The notes under the pieces were generated by a model, which worked only from the letters and a program-made list of their open reading frames with translations, was not told the origin of the DNA and did not search any database. This document shows, piece by piece, positions 1 through 13,700 of a stretch of DNA of 64,000 nt. A program made the position numbers and the translations under genes. Source of the stretch: Dromaius novaehollandiae (Eukaryota; Chordata; Aves; Casuariiformes; Dromaiidae). Numbering within the stretch: position 1 is the first letter of the stretch; each line of letters opens with the position of its first letter. Location: contig NC_088099.1 in the NCBI RefSeq assembly GCF_036370855.1, positions 138,611,017 to 138,675,016 on the forward strand. Reading direction: 5' to 3'.

Positions 1-826
1 TAGTCATAAGTAAAATTTCCACACACAGCAACACTCATAGGACATGAATGCTCTACTTTTAAGGGCGAAAGTTTCAACCTGTGACCTCAAAATCGCTTCT
101 ATACCAATTGAGCCGAATTTCAGCTGAGGTTTACAACACACTATCCCCAGGTGTTGAAACCAGGGAAAACAAAGATCCTCCCCTCCAAAGATAACGTCCT
201 TCCTTGTAACTCATTCAGCTTTAAACTTTAACTTTCAGAGGTCTGCTTGGAAAGCATTGTGGTGAAGGCAGCACAAGTGTGGAACATGTTGCAAGGGAAT
301 CTCAAAAACTTGAAATCTATGAGAGATTTACCAGAGGGACCTCAGAGGCCTCCCACTGCATCACTTGCCTGTAACGCTGCAAATCTCACACTTACTCCAT
401 CCAAAAGGCTGTATTCAACCCCAATATAAAAAGAAGCACTGCACAAGACCTTCAACACCCACCGAAGAGGCTTCACAAGCCAGTCAGATGTTATCATCTA
501 CTATTTTTTTTGTAATCCAGCGGAAACAGAGATACTGCATTCCTTGTTTGTAAACCAGTGATACCTTTATCAGTTCTGTAACCAAAATAATAATAATAAT
601 AAAGATACTCAGATTGCTCTGTCAAAGTGCTAATTCCAAACTTACACTTCACAAATAAAAAGTCCCAGAGAAAAAGTCTTCAGGCAAGTTAGAAACAGCT
701 AAGCCAAGAAGCTGTTTCTCTGTGGTCCAATGTGTGTGGGACACCATCTGTGGTTCATTTAGCTGAAGCAGCAAAAGATCAACTCAACCTTGGCCACACA
801 AATACCTGAAAACTAAACATACTTAC
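1..826. other. CLC intron 11 (partial), nothing else seen
   Basis: AT-rich sequence downstream of the CLC exon ending at 827. No further CLC exon, such as the next helix or a CBS domain, could be recognised on the minus strand. A short (AAT)n run lies at about 584-600. Confidence 0.6.
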
Positions 827-998
827 CATTATAACAGTGAGGGAGATGGTTAGTCTTGACACACCGCTGAAAAAGGAGGCAGCTCCAATGGCAGCAAACA
901 GACCTGGATCAATCCATGCTCCGTATTTATTAGTTTGAACATCAAAAATGGAAACAAGGATCAAACCAATTATCCTGCCATACAGGGCTCCTGTGTAC
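827..998 (-). CDS. CLC exon 11 (helices N-O)
   Basis: This 172-nt exon encodes [11 protein letters not shown], a loop with [11 protein letters not shown], and [11 protein letters not shown]. It corresponds to D-P-G-K-Y-A-L-M-G-A-A and R-M-T-L-S-L-T-V-I-M in ClC-7. The donor GTAAGT follows directly. It ends in phase 0. No further exon was found between 1 and 826, so the last helices and the CBS domains are off the window. Confidence 0.94.
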
Positions 999-1665
999 CT
1001 GTATGCAAGAAGAAAAAGAGCACTCCTCTGGCCAGCCATACTGTTTTCTCGAAATGCTTCTAATAACCCGCTAATTCCAGATTTAATTTTGTCAGCTTCT
1101 GTAGCAACTCCTTTTCCAAAAAAAGCTCCAACATCTTTCCTTAGCATGAGCACTTACTTATTGCCAGTCACCAGCATGAAATTGCCAAATTTACTGTACT
1201 TTGTATGAATGTAAAGGGCTATCAGCATGTCTTTTTTAATGTTCTTCAAAGCCAAATGAGGACACACCTTACAGGAACACAGTTCAAAGCACAAGTTAGA
1301 CATACCTGCTGGGATATGTCAAATAAAAAGCTTGCACTTTTATAGCTGTATGTAATTTCTTAAAATTAAATCTATCTGTGCCCTGTAACTTTGGCAAGTA
1401 GAATATTATAGCCATATAACACATGGGCAAAATGGAGTAATATATATTAAATGACCTGCCCAAAGCAAAGCAGGAATGAAGCTGTGAAGAGGACACAGGA
1501 GTCCTCAAACTGACCATACACTACGCTGAAGAGCAAAAACAAACTTAGCAGTCAGGCTTGCAATTGCTGGACTGAGACACAGTGTTCCATTCCTTCTGCA
1601 AGGAATTAAAGATCCAAGTCTCAGCCAGTAAACTGGATTTATATAGACATTCACCTTTCAGAAAA

Positions 1666-1739
<74 letters not shown>

Positions 1740-4700
1740 TATATATACACACACACACACACGCACGCTATATATATACACACTATATATATGCATATAT
1801 ATATTTATATAGTGTGAGCATCCTCTTGCATCATTTCTCAACTTTTTTCCATTTATTCATGTAATTTTCATTTTTTTGATGGATGGAGTTCTGACAATTC
1901 TGGAATGATTACGAAAATTAGGTTACCAGTTCAGAAACATAAAGCTGGCTGACAGATTTGGCTATCAGTATCTCTTCAGCCAAGTATAGCATGTTCCAGC
2001 AATCACTGTGCATTAAAAGTTGATTTAGACATCACCTTGGGGAGGGTAGGAGGTGAAAGAAAGGGGATGCTCCGGGGCAGAGGAAAGGGAGAAGATTGTA
2101 CACACAAATTTCTCCTTAGAATTATTTTGGTATTTGAATTGCATTATGCTGGATACCCACTCTCCAGCCATTATTCCTTGCCTGCTGAGCATTTTGGGAT
2201 TCACGTAAAACCTCTCAACATTACTATAAGAGCTCTATCCTAGTCTACCACAGCTTTCTAAAAACTACACAAAAGACCTAACTGCAGTTTTCTCCAAAGT
2301 TCAGGGTGTTGATGTCCAAGATTAAGATTCAGGCTGTTCTGCGCATAAGAAACAGATGAAAAGTCTGGATCTGAATCTGTATTTCTACAGTTACAGAGAT
2401 GGAGCCAGCAACCAAGACTCTTTCTGGGTCCCCAAAGGATTCAAACGATCTACACTTGGAAAGCATACAGTTTTGGCTATGGTCCTCCTACAACTATTCT
2501 CAGATGATTCCTCTTCGTTCTTTTCCACAATTTTAGCCTCTCTTTCCAACCAAATCATCCTGTTCCACCTATACAACCTCCTCCAAGCAATTATAGCTTT
2601 GCTATTGCCAAGCCTTCAGTTTACCGTTCACATTGTTGCTACTTCAGCACAGGTCTTTCATATAGGAAGCTCAAACCAAGATGGGCAAAGCTTACAGCAT
2701 AGGAATAACCAGGCCACTCGCAACAGCAGAACCTGCAGTCCAACAGCTGAGGATGAAATAAAATGCCAAAGTAGTGCAGAGAGATGCGTATCCAAATTCA
2801 CCAGGAGTCCCACGTTTAAAAAGATACGTGATTCCTTGCTTTCCATTTTCAACTAGAAGAGCAGCAGCTGCAGGACAGAGAAAGAGATACAAAACATTAA
2901 AAGGATCCCTTACAAAACCATGCAATGCATTAGTTCTCACATGCCTAAGTGTGACAAAAAGTATATAGATCACTTGGTTTAGGTTTACATGACAGGTTCA
3001 GCATCTGAGACTTTTTTTTTTTTTTTTTTTTTTTAAGGAAAAAAGTCCATTTGTTCTTTACAGTATGCTCTGTGTGACGTTAATCTTGATCTAAATGAGG
3101 AGAAACAGCAGTCATTTAAGCCAAAGAAAGGCAACTTCTTGACTTTTCGGTGTACTGGATCAGCAGGGCTCTTTCCCCCTTCCGTTCAGAGGTAATAATG
3201 CAGAAACTCCCCAGGATACTTGGCTGAAATATGGAATTCAGTTCTGATATATCCCTCAAACGGGAGCAGTATGCTATTTTGAAGAAAACCTATGTTATGA
3301 GTAAGTATATTTGGAGAGCATTTCAAGTTATATAAATTTAGTTGTCCCTAGGTATCATTCACATAGTTCTTCTTACCTTGATTAAAGGTTTGATTAGAAT
3401 ATCTGACTCCATCTGGTCCTATCCATGATGTGCTTGGCGAACAATTATATTCTGAAATTTCCCTCTTGAATTGCTCTATGCTTAAATATTAAAAGCAAAA
3501 AATCTATTAAATGAATGAATATAACTTACAATGCCTGTACAGAATGCGTCTGTTAGGTATAAATTTTACATACAAAGCCTACTTTCCCTTACATCTCCCA
3601 AGTAAATTTTTAATTAACTAATAAATCTAGTTTACTAGATTAGTATTTTAATTATTCTATTAAACTAATAAATCTGGTTCATTAATGCTCATGTTTCTCT
3701 GCATCAACCTCCTGCTGTTGAAAGCCCAAATTTACAAAATCAAGAATCACATTTCACTGCCCAAAACTGGAAAACAGGAAAAATTCTGATTAAAATGCCA
3801 GCTTAGCCATGATCTCCTTCCTGGCATGTGTATCACTAACTCTGTAAAACAGCACCAGCCGACCAAACCATTCTTGATAAATACTTCTGCAGGCAAGCAG
3901 AGCAACCCAAGCCCAAGGAAGCATTTTTAGTTAGTATGTTTTGCATAGGAGAGAGCCATAGAAAACAGGAAAAGACCTAGAGATTACCTCTTCCACAGCA
4001 GCGCAAGCTATATCCCAACCACACCTAAAAGGTGTTTGTCCAACACATTCTTAAAAGTCTCCTTCAGTAAATACTGGTACCGGTTATTTCAACATTGAAA
4101 AACTTGTAACTTAGACTGCCGATTAATATGCTGACCATGATCTTTTCCTGGATGCTTTCTCAATCTCTGTCATCTTGAGCAATTGCACTCTCCAAGCAGG
4201 TACAACATCTTTTGCTGAGTTTGGAAAGCATCCAGAATGTTTTGGACATCGCCACAGTCCAAACAGTTACAATATGAACTCTGTTTCTGGAAGAAAAAGC
4301 AGGAGATCTGTGGTATTTGACCCACCTGATCCCTGCTCAGAACTATAAGGGAAACTTATAACACGGCCAACATCTAGTGCAAGAAAATTTCTTCCAGACC
4401 CCAGATTGGCAACCAGAGGGACACGGGATACTTCCCAATTTTTTATTTGCTTTTTACATTAATTCCAACCACTCAAACAAGAATATATTCCAAATTCATA
4501 ATGGCCAATAAAAAATAAATTCTTGCTTACTCCATCCTGCTTTAGAAATCATATGATTGTGCAACCCACTTATCAGCAAAATCTCAAGTTCTTTTACTGG
4601 TAGTAAAGGAGATATCATTCATATAGGAGTGCACACAAAAACCAGCACATGTCAGGGGACATTTGAAACTTGCAACAATGCCAAAATAACAGAGAGAGAA

Positions 4701-7700
4701 ACAACGAGACAACATTTTTAAATTAAAATACTGGGTTGAAGAAAAAGAATAAAACGCAGAGAACAGAGCATACCACTAACTCCTTCAGCTTGAAATCAGC
4801 ATATTTAGTAGAGAGGGACCCCCCTCTGGTATGACTGGGAGGACTGCACTGCCACATTACATGCTGTAGGAATACATGTGCTGCACCAGGAGCTGCTGAT
4901 GGAAGAAGTCTCTAGCTCCCTTTCCTCCTTCTGTGTTCCCACAATATTCCTCCCTCTCCCAGCAAAATCAGGGCATGCTGGAAGTGCTGCAAAACCCTAG
5001 TGAAAGCACAGTTCCACTGTACAATATAAATTTACAAGGATAAACTACACTAGGAGGAAGCACCTTCATATTTGTGTAGCTGCTTACAGCCACATCTAGA
5101 CCTGCAGCTGTTGTACTGTTCTGGTTTAAAAGAGAAAACATGCATCTCACTGCAAGAGTTGGACTGGTACAAAAGACAAACCCAAGCACTTGCAACTGTT
5201 TTATAATATGGTTGTTATTGGATATCTTACAGCAGCAAGGGTGCCTATTACTTACCTGTTGAATCTTCAGAGGTTAATGATTTTGACCTGCCGCTGGGGC
5301 ACTGACCAAGAATCTCATGTTATGTTGGAATAAGCCAGACCTACATGATCCTTACTGAAGTCTCATGATCACAATCATAACTCTCTTTTTACGTTTCTTA
5401 GAACAGGAGGAAAATGAACAAGCTTATTTTCCATGTTTAGTCTTGTAGCTTATTCCAAAAGCTCAGTAGAGACATCATCACTACCTTCAGCATAGCCTTG
5501 CAAAGTCCATGACAATTCAGCATTTAATCCTTTTCAGATCTATCCACTTTCAACAGGATGTAGTCTTTATAACTTGAAGCCACACCAAACTAAGAACTGG
5601 CAGTAACACAGTTTAGCCTCTAGGTTGGATCAGCCTGGCTATTTTTGATGCACAGACAGGCAAAAAAAAGCCAAGAAATTATCGTGGTTTCATATGTTTT
5701 TCCTTTAGAGCAAAAATAGCTTTGTTTTGAAAAATAACATTTTGCAAGCGTTTAGTCCTTGAAATACAAAAGGATGTTGGGGTGAGGGAAAAGTCCCTTC
5801 CTGTAGCAGTCCAAATAGCTGTAGTCACCAGGTCCTAGTATTAAGTAGGTGACAGAGTTTGCTGTTTTTACAAAGAATATGTAAATCTGCATTATAGCAG
5901 GCAATACTGAAACAGGTAATGTAAGTCAAATGATAGTCTAGAATTGGAGATAAGGAGGGGGAAGTCTGTCTGCTTCCTATATACTTAAATAAGCTGTTCA
6001 GAGCCCAGTCACCAAGAGCAGGTTATTCTGCATTTACAATTTGTATTATGCGCTATATATAATGCTGTCCATTTGTGAGGAGGAAGTGTAAAGCTACAAA
6101 TTAGTAGTGACCATTCATAAGGACTATGAAATCAAACCATCATTTAACCTAAAATCTGAGCAATGCTTTTTTCTACCTCCTCTGCATTCTTCATAGATAC
6201 TTCTCAAGAAATGGACTGCAAAACCAATATCAAAGTCAAGGATCTCTCCAACTGTAACACCCATAATGTTCACTACCATTCAACCACATCGTTCTCTGCC
6301 GGTTTACAAACACAGTATTTGTCATTTTAAGTCCTCTTTTTACAGTTTGTGCTGCACCTCTGACGTGTTACCTATTAGCATTATCTTCAGAGGTACTGGG
6401 GTCAGCCCAAAAGGAACTCGCTGCAGGGCAGGGCCCCGGGGCTCAGTCCAAATCCTACCCAGTCACAGGAAATCTGTACACATCAACACGGACACCATTT
6501 TCCCCTATGAATATAAATTTCTCTGGGATAGTGGAGCACTTAAGCTTGCCTGGGGATACTCTCTACCATAATATGAACATTAAATACTAATAGAGTAAAG
6601 ATATTAGTGGATCAACTCTGGATTTGATCAAATGCACTCCTACAGGCATTTTCTCTACTATTTATGAGACAATGTCATTTAGAGTAGACTGATTTTCACC
6701 CAAAAGTCTTTCATACTGCAGACTGTGTGGTGTATGTTATCACCACCACCCCCTCCTTTTTTTTTAAATACATTGACAGCTTCCTGATTTTTGGCCATAA
6801 ATTGTTCTTTTGCGTTACATGCATTGTCATAGCAAATGCTGGGGGTTTGTGGCTGTTTTTTCAGCTTGATGGAAACTAAAATGCAAGGAAAGTTTAAAAG
6901 ACAATAAAAACTACTATGATTATACAGATGCATGATTAAATTATGTCCCTCGGCCAATAGAAGCTGACTGAAGCTGAGAATACAGAATGTTTTTCATCAG
7001 TTTCCAGTTCCAGCTTTCCAGGCAAAGCAGAGCCTATCACCAATACCTTTTAAAGCAGTATCAGGATCCTAAATTGAAGATGTGCTTGAGTAATATATGC
7101 AGCTACATTTCAGGCTCTTTTCATTTTTTAACTCTCTCTTTTCTTTCTTTTTCCTTTGTTTTAATGTTATATAATGAAAAATGCTTCTCACTAGGAAAGT
7201 TCAAGTATGATTAAATTTCAACGATTAAAAGTTTAAGTGTTATTCTTGTCTCTAAATGAGAGAAAATGATTAATAATTGTATTTACGTAAATTTGCTCCT
7301 GGTTACTCTCCCCCACTTACATTTCTGAGTTGTTTCTCAGCTGGGAGTTTCTCAGGCTCATGACTGGAGTGCAAGGAAAGAAATACGGCAAATAGACAGT
7401 AACAGTTGTTGTACATACCTGCAGGCATTAACAAATAAAATTAATAAAACAAATAAACAAACTAGCATGAGATGTAGAAACTTAGAGAAAGAAAAATGTC
7501 TAAAGCCACCAGCAGTTGTCACAAGGAAATTGTCCTTTAGGGCTTCCCCGGTACCCAGAACAGCATTTGCTCATAAACAACCAGTAAGGTCCAGATTCAT
7601 CCCACCTAACTTCACAAGGCCTCGTGATCTATTTGTCTTTCACAAAGAACTAGGTTTTTTGGTTGGTATTTAAAATGATGCTGCGTGTAAAAAACTATCC

Positions 7701-10700
7701 ACTGCTTCTATTTAAATTACTCCTTACTTAAGCCAATTTAAAGTGCTGGTCAGTGTGAATAGCTAAATAATTACTTCTAACTTGTAAAATTTATTGTTTC
7801 CCCTCTTTCAAGGAGGAAGTTGTGAAGAGACTATTATTTAGGTAATCAATACAAGGAAGTTTCTACACACATCCTAGCAGTAGTCGACAGTTGCAATGCT
7901 TAAAGTAGGCTGGATGCAATACAGTAGAGATAAAGATAATGCAGTCCAAGCCAATGAAGAGACTTCCATCAGGTCCTTCTAGTAGTTTTTCTTATACCCA
8001 TTTTGAAGAAAACACAAATGAAGCCAAAAATGTTTGAAATAGAATATACATGAGAGAACTCTGTATTTCAGTTATACATATTTCAGCATAATGTAGTTAT
8101 ATTTCATTCAAAAACAATGATAAGTTCTTGATTCCACATTCTAGCTGAGATCAGTTTACATTTCTAAACAAATGGTGATACACAAAAAGAAAAGATTTAG
8201 AAAAGATTTCAATGGATGTCTAGTAGAAATTACTGAAACACACAATCATAATAATTTTTCCAAGCACAAGATTTCATATGGTCTGTGGATTTTTATAAAA
8301 ACAGCTCAGATAGTACATTTATAGAAGCTCTCAAGCTGAGATACAACTACTTTCAATTATGACAATTTGTCAGACAATTGTATATCAAAGTTTGTAAGCT
8401 CATGGGCAGAACACTTCTAAATGAGTGATAGAAGAAACTGGGAGTAGTTTGGTCTTCACAAAGTTTAGGTCAGGTTTTGTTTCTGAAAATTTAACTCTGG
8501 TACAGTTCAAACCCAGGTCAAGCTTTTGCCAAAGCCCCAGTCTCCCAAGGGAGGTAGAAGGAGAGCCAGTGTCTAGATATTTAAAGCAGTAGCCTATCTT
8601 CACAGCTAAGTCTACAAAAATAATCCTCTCAAGTAACCTTTCAAAGTTTTGACAGTTTAAAATATATACACATATATCCTTAAATTGTTCACCCTGTCCA
8701 TGGAAACATTAAGCTTTTGGAACAGAAGCATTAGTCAACATGATAAAAAAAATAGAAAAAGAAAGATAGCTCTGCCAGATTCTTGGCAAAAAGTTATCTA
8801 CATTGTGATTTCCTCACACAGAGAAAGGTGATGAATTGAGCAGAAGCAAATGCAGGCCAAGGGGCAGAAGGGTACTTAGGAAGACAGTTTTACCTAATCT
8901 ATGGACTGAAGATTAGATATACAATTCCAGTCAAAGGAATGGTGCTCCGGGTTATATTGTGGGTGTGGAAGATACCGTGATGGGTGCTTTCCAAGTTTAA
9001 ATGCAGACTGGTTTATATAAGATTATTTTTGGTTAAAGTCACTGTGACATAGTTTCTTTCAGTTGCCTGATTATGTGATTTTATTAAAAAAAGAAAGAAT
9101 CATATAATTCTCTCTCAGATCAAACAGTTTCTTTCCTGCCTGTTTTTTGCCAAGTTATAATAAAAGGACTGTGACCTTAGCAGGATCTCCTAGAGCTAAT
9201 AAAAAGGAAATACAATCTGAATACAAGTTCATGTCACAAAGTGAATGTTAAAAAGCAGTATGTTTATTTTCAAAATTAAAAGGATGAGAGCACAATATAT
9301 AAATGGCAAACCTTTTGTAAGCACTATAGCCCTACAAAACACGTTATCCTGACAGTTTCAGGTGTGATCTGGCCAGGTGCTCCATGAACACTGGAAGTCA
9401 GAAAAGCTGCACTCTTAAACAACGTAAAATAACTCTTATGAGGCATTTTCTTTATGTCTGACATTAAATCTTTGTTAACTGCTCTTAAGTTTAAACCTGT
9501 AGTGTCCTCCAATAGACTAGGTCTTGCTGGCTTCTGTTGCGATTTGGTTTTTTTCTGAAAAGTAATAAAGAATTGTCTGGGTTTTATGTGTTTAAGTAGC
9601 CTGGGCAAGGTTTTTGTAATGTATTATGAGAAAGCCAAGCTCCTCCCAATGGTAAGGGAAATGGCTGTCAAACCAGAGCTCTGGCTTCAAATTGTTAAAA
9701 TAATAATTGTTACAAATCTGACCTTTTACAATCAGAGCTCCTCTGGAAACCATGGAGTTTACAAAGGACTAATGAGAGGCACACACAGGACTGTACTCCT
9801 CATTCTCTTAGTTTAAAAACTAGCCACTTGGGGATTTTTGTTAGGATGTATCGTTGCAGTGCTCAACACTGTAAATCCTCTGCAAGACCTGTGAGCAAAT
9901 TTGTAGCATGACCAAGAAAAAAAGAAAAGAAAAAAAAGCTGGGCAGTGAAAAGATCTTCCCTGGAGTGAAGAAAACCTGTTTTCCCTACCTACTTTAGCT
10001 ACCCTTTCAAACATGGAAGCAAAAGGCTTCAACTGGGACTCCTCAAGGTATCTCACTTCAGGAAGATGCTCAATGAACAGGGCTCCAAACTGAAAAGTCA
10101 ACATCCTACCACTAAGCGGAGCTAAAATCCAGTTATCATTCGACAGCATGGAAATGTTGCTGCACAACACGTTCATGGAGGATCCCTCCTCCTCACATTA
10201 TTTTCCTCCTAAAGGAAGTAAGGTTTCATCTCTGTTGTGCCAACAGAGGACAAAACAAGCAGGCAGTTGCTATGAGCAACAAGCAGGATGAGGGAGAGAA
10301 GGAGGAAATACACTCCCATAGCACGCACAGCTTTCAAGGACTACATGAAATGCACCGTTTCTGACCTTACAGGGAAAAAGCTAGTGCAATCTATGGGAAA
10401 TCTGTGTCTCTCTGTACCAGCCTGTAGGAAAAATGAACCACTACAGCTTGCAAAGGCTTGACACAGTGCCTCAACTGGGTATTCACGCTTTTAGCTCTAA
10501 ACGTTTCCCCTTCTGCTGGAAGAAGATGCCTCCATCACTAAAAAATAGAACTTTCTGGATGTAGAAAAGCTTGTGGTTATTAGGCCTCAAATGGAAAAAA
10601 AAAGCCTGAATACACAGCCCCATTTCCAGGCCAGGGCTGAACCTGCTCTGATCACAGATTCTGCTGTTCCTCAAAGACAAACTTGCTAATGAGAGACTTT

Positions 10701-13700
10701 TCTTCTCTGAATATTGCACATAAGTGAATGAAGGGAAGAAAATCTGAGCTCAGACATGCTCAGACATTTCACAGCAATTTTTTTGTATACCCAATTTCTT
10801 GATCTGTCAAAGCAAATTGGAGTAGCGACTGCTTGCTCCATATTGGATGTAGGGATCAATTTATCCAGCTCTCACACTTTTTATCTAGCTCACAGTCTGA
10901 CTCTGAATCTCCTCTGTATAAACATACTAGTTATGCTGTGCATAACATCTTTTAGAGTAGGATATATAAAAGTGCTGACTTTTACCTGATTAGAGATGCC
11001 TATGGCTGCCTTTGTCATGGATGCGGCACACACAAAGGATGGATTGGAAATAGACACTCTATCATAGTTGTAGCTATACTAATGTACAAAAGTCATAGTC
11101 AGCATCTTTTAAAAAAGGTAATATATTTAAAACACTAATTGTTTTTCTCCCAATATCATCCAGGCACCTGAAACAAGCCAAGCTGATTACTTTTCCTTGA
11201 AACATGTATACTTTCTTTGGCTCAGAGTAGAGGCTCCTGAAAGCTTTGTCTGGGCTGATGGGAAGAGTGCCTCTATACAGCCAGCTCAGTGATCTATAAT
11301 AGAGCAACAATTTCTCCAGGAAGAGAGGGAAGAGAACATACATATGCTTGCATATGTACTTATATACACATATTTATGCAGTAATATGCAAAAAGCACAT
11401 ATACTGCATGTGTAAAACATATTGGCAAGTCTGTTTAGGAGACAAGAGCAAGAGGTTTTGGTGCGCATTGATTTCCCTAAAGAAAGGGCATTTAAGCACT
11501 TCAGAAGGTCTGAAAACTCCTCAGAAAGACTTCTTCAAAAATGGAGAAAAAGGGAAAACTATGACAAGCAGGTTTTCACTAGAGAAACTTGCAGGGAAAC
11601 TCAGCTTTGCGTAACTTACTGAAAGTGCAGCAGAAAAGCTCTGAAGGCTTCCCTTCTCCATATATAACAATACTGTTTCCATATATAACAATACTGTTAA
11701 GCTATAACCAAGCCATAGAACTGAAAATTATGAGAACATTCAGAATATGGGAACCTTTTATCTACACCCTTTTAGTTCTGATGGCAAGACCTTTCCCACA
11801 AGACCACACCGTACAATGGCAAATGGGAACTCCAAAGCCCAGAAGATTCCCCCTGTCATGCCTTATCAGGATGCCTGATGTTCCCATCAACCTTCATCTG
11901 TAACAACTAGGGATAACTTGACTCCAGAAGCTGCAGAGTTAGGCCAGAAAGTTTGCTATATTTATCCATAACTTTAAGACCCTCTCCAACATTTAATCTT
12001 CATGCAACTATTATTCTTACAACAGGCAGAGACCTCCTTCACTCTCTTCAGGCAAAAACACATACAATTATGATGATAGAATCCTAACTGTTCTTCCAAA
12101 CGTAACAACTGAAAAAGTCTCCGGATGCAGAGGGATGGAGACGATTGCATTGCAGGGCATCAGAGTAAGCTAACTCTGTCAGGTAATAAGAGGGCCAATC
12201 ACTAGCAAAGAACAGTGGAAAAACTGGATGAAACCTACTGGTGGCAGCCCTGCACAGATACCAAAAGAAATGCAACAGCACCCCAGCATAATTGGTATGT
12301 GTCACTAAGCTGATGTAGGACCATCAGAATAAAGCAGCAGTGGGAGACCAACACTGCAGATAAATTCCTTAGGGGATTAAAAAATAGAAATAATAAAATA
12401 AAAAGTCTTCTCCATTCTTAGATATATACCAACATTAAATACCTACATATCGTTAGGAAACCCTTATGTTTGCCATACTCTGCTGTATATTAGGTGAAGC
12501 ATCACCAGATCAGATATACTTTTCCATCCAGCCAACTTATGACCTCCCCTCATTAACCACTGTAAACATTATATAATCAAGAGAACAGTATCATTTACTT
12601 ACAAGGATAAGCACAGTTTCCAATAGCTTGCTTGTTTTTCTAAGGGATGATTTTGGAATGGAATTAAACAACTGCATACGTAATTTATTAATCTTTAGAT
12701 TTAGGGAAACAAAGAGAGCTCCCAGAAGGCCTCCAAGTATGCCAAGAAGGATGGTTGGAATGAAAGCCAAGACGCTCATGTCCAGCAAGTCCTTAACCTG
12801 AGTGGAAGAAAGGAAGAAAATATGTTCTGAGAATCCTGCCAGTGACATGAAATGTTGCATCCTCTCTTTCAAAACACCACCACAAAGTAATTTTCATACA
12901 GGAAACAAATCTTTCCTTGCAGTTTAGGGAGCTCAGCTAGTTAATTTAAGGCTGATCTCACAAGAGGCAGTATACTCCTCTTGCACACCTCACAGGAGTG
13001 GAACCATTATTACATATCGCTCTATTAGCCTGTTATTTTCATTTTTGAATGACCATACGGGACTTGATCAAGTCATGCTGATAGCTAAGGACAGAAGCTT
13101 CCTCTTAGGCCCATCTGTCCCTAAGAAAAAGTAATGAATCAAGCAAAAACCTCAATGATGCAGCTGCAACTACCACAGGCACCCAGCACTTCAGCTTACA
13201 TACAAGTAACATGACACATTGGCCTTACTGCAAAAATAGAAAGACTCTGCTGGACCAGAGCTTTCCTCACTGTGTTTAAACTAACCTCATCATTTGAGAA
13301 AGTGAGTTTATTAAGAGTTAACCTCCTTCCATGTATTTTGAAATCATTAATAAGCTCTAAGTAAAAACATGAAAATTGACATTGATCAGGAACAACTCAT
13401 GGAACAACATACCATAAATACACAATAAAATCTGGCAGCTGGAATAGTAATTGATTTTTTTTGCTTGGTTCCATTTAACAACATGCAGCAAGGATGAGAG
13501 CAATATCATGCTTTAAGATAATCTTCTAGCCAACACAAAGGGGCCAATAGATCTGTGGCAATCTATTAAACGCTCTGAGGATGTTATTTCCTTAGTCCAG
13601 GCTCAGAGTTGCATAGCTTTTTGTCAAGAATAGGACTGGAACAGAGTAAGAAATCAGGAAACATTCAAAAAGCTGCCTTGCAGGGAAAAGTAAGGGCACA

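Noticed and set aside
1545..1841. Open frames on both strands across the microsatellite
   Set aside because: The Tyr-Ile and Cys-Val repeats are simply the (TA)n/(CA)n repeat read in frame.
10982..11040. Candidate CLC micro-exon ending A-A-I-G-I-S-N-Q before a GTAAAA donor
   Set aside because: The phase fits, but the acceptor is poor and the peptide does not resemble the expected hydrophobic helix.
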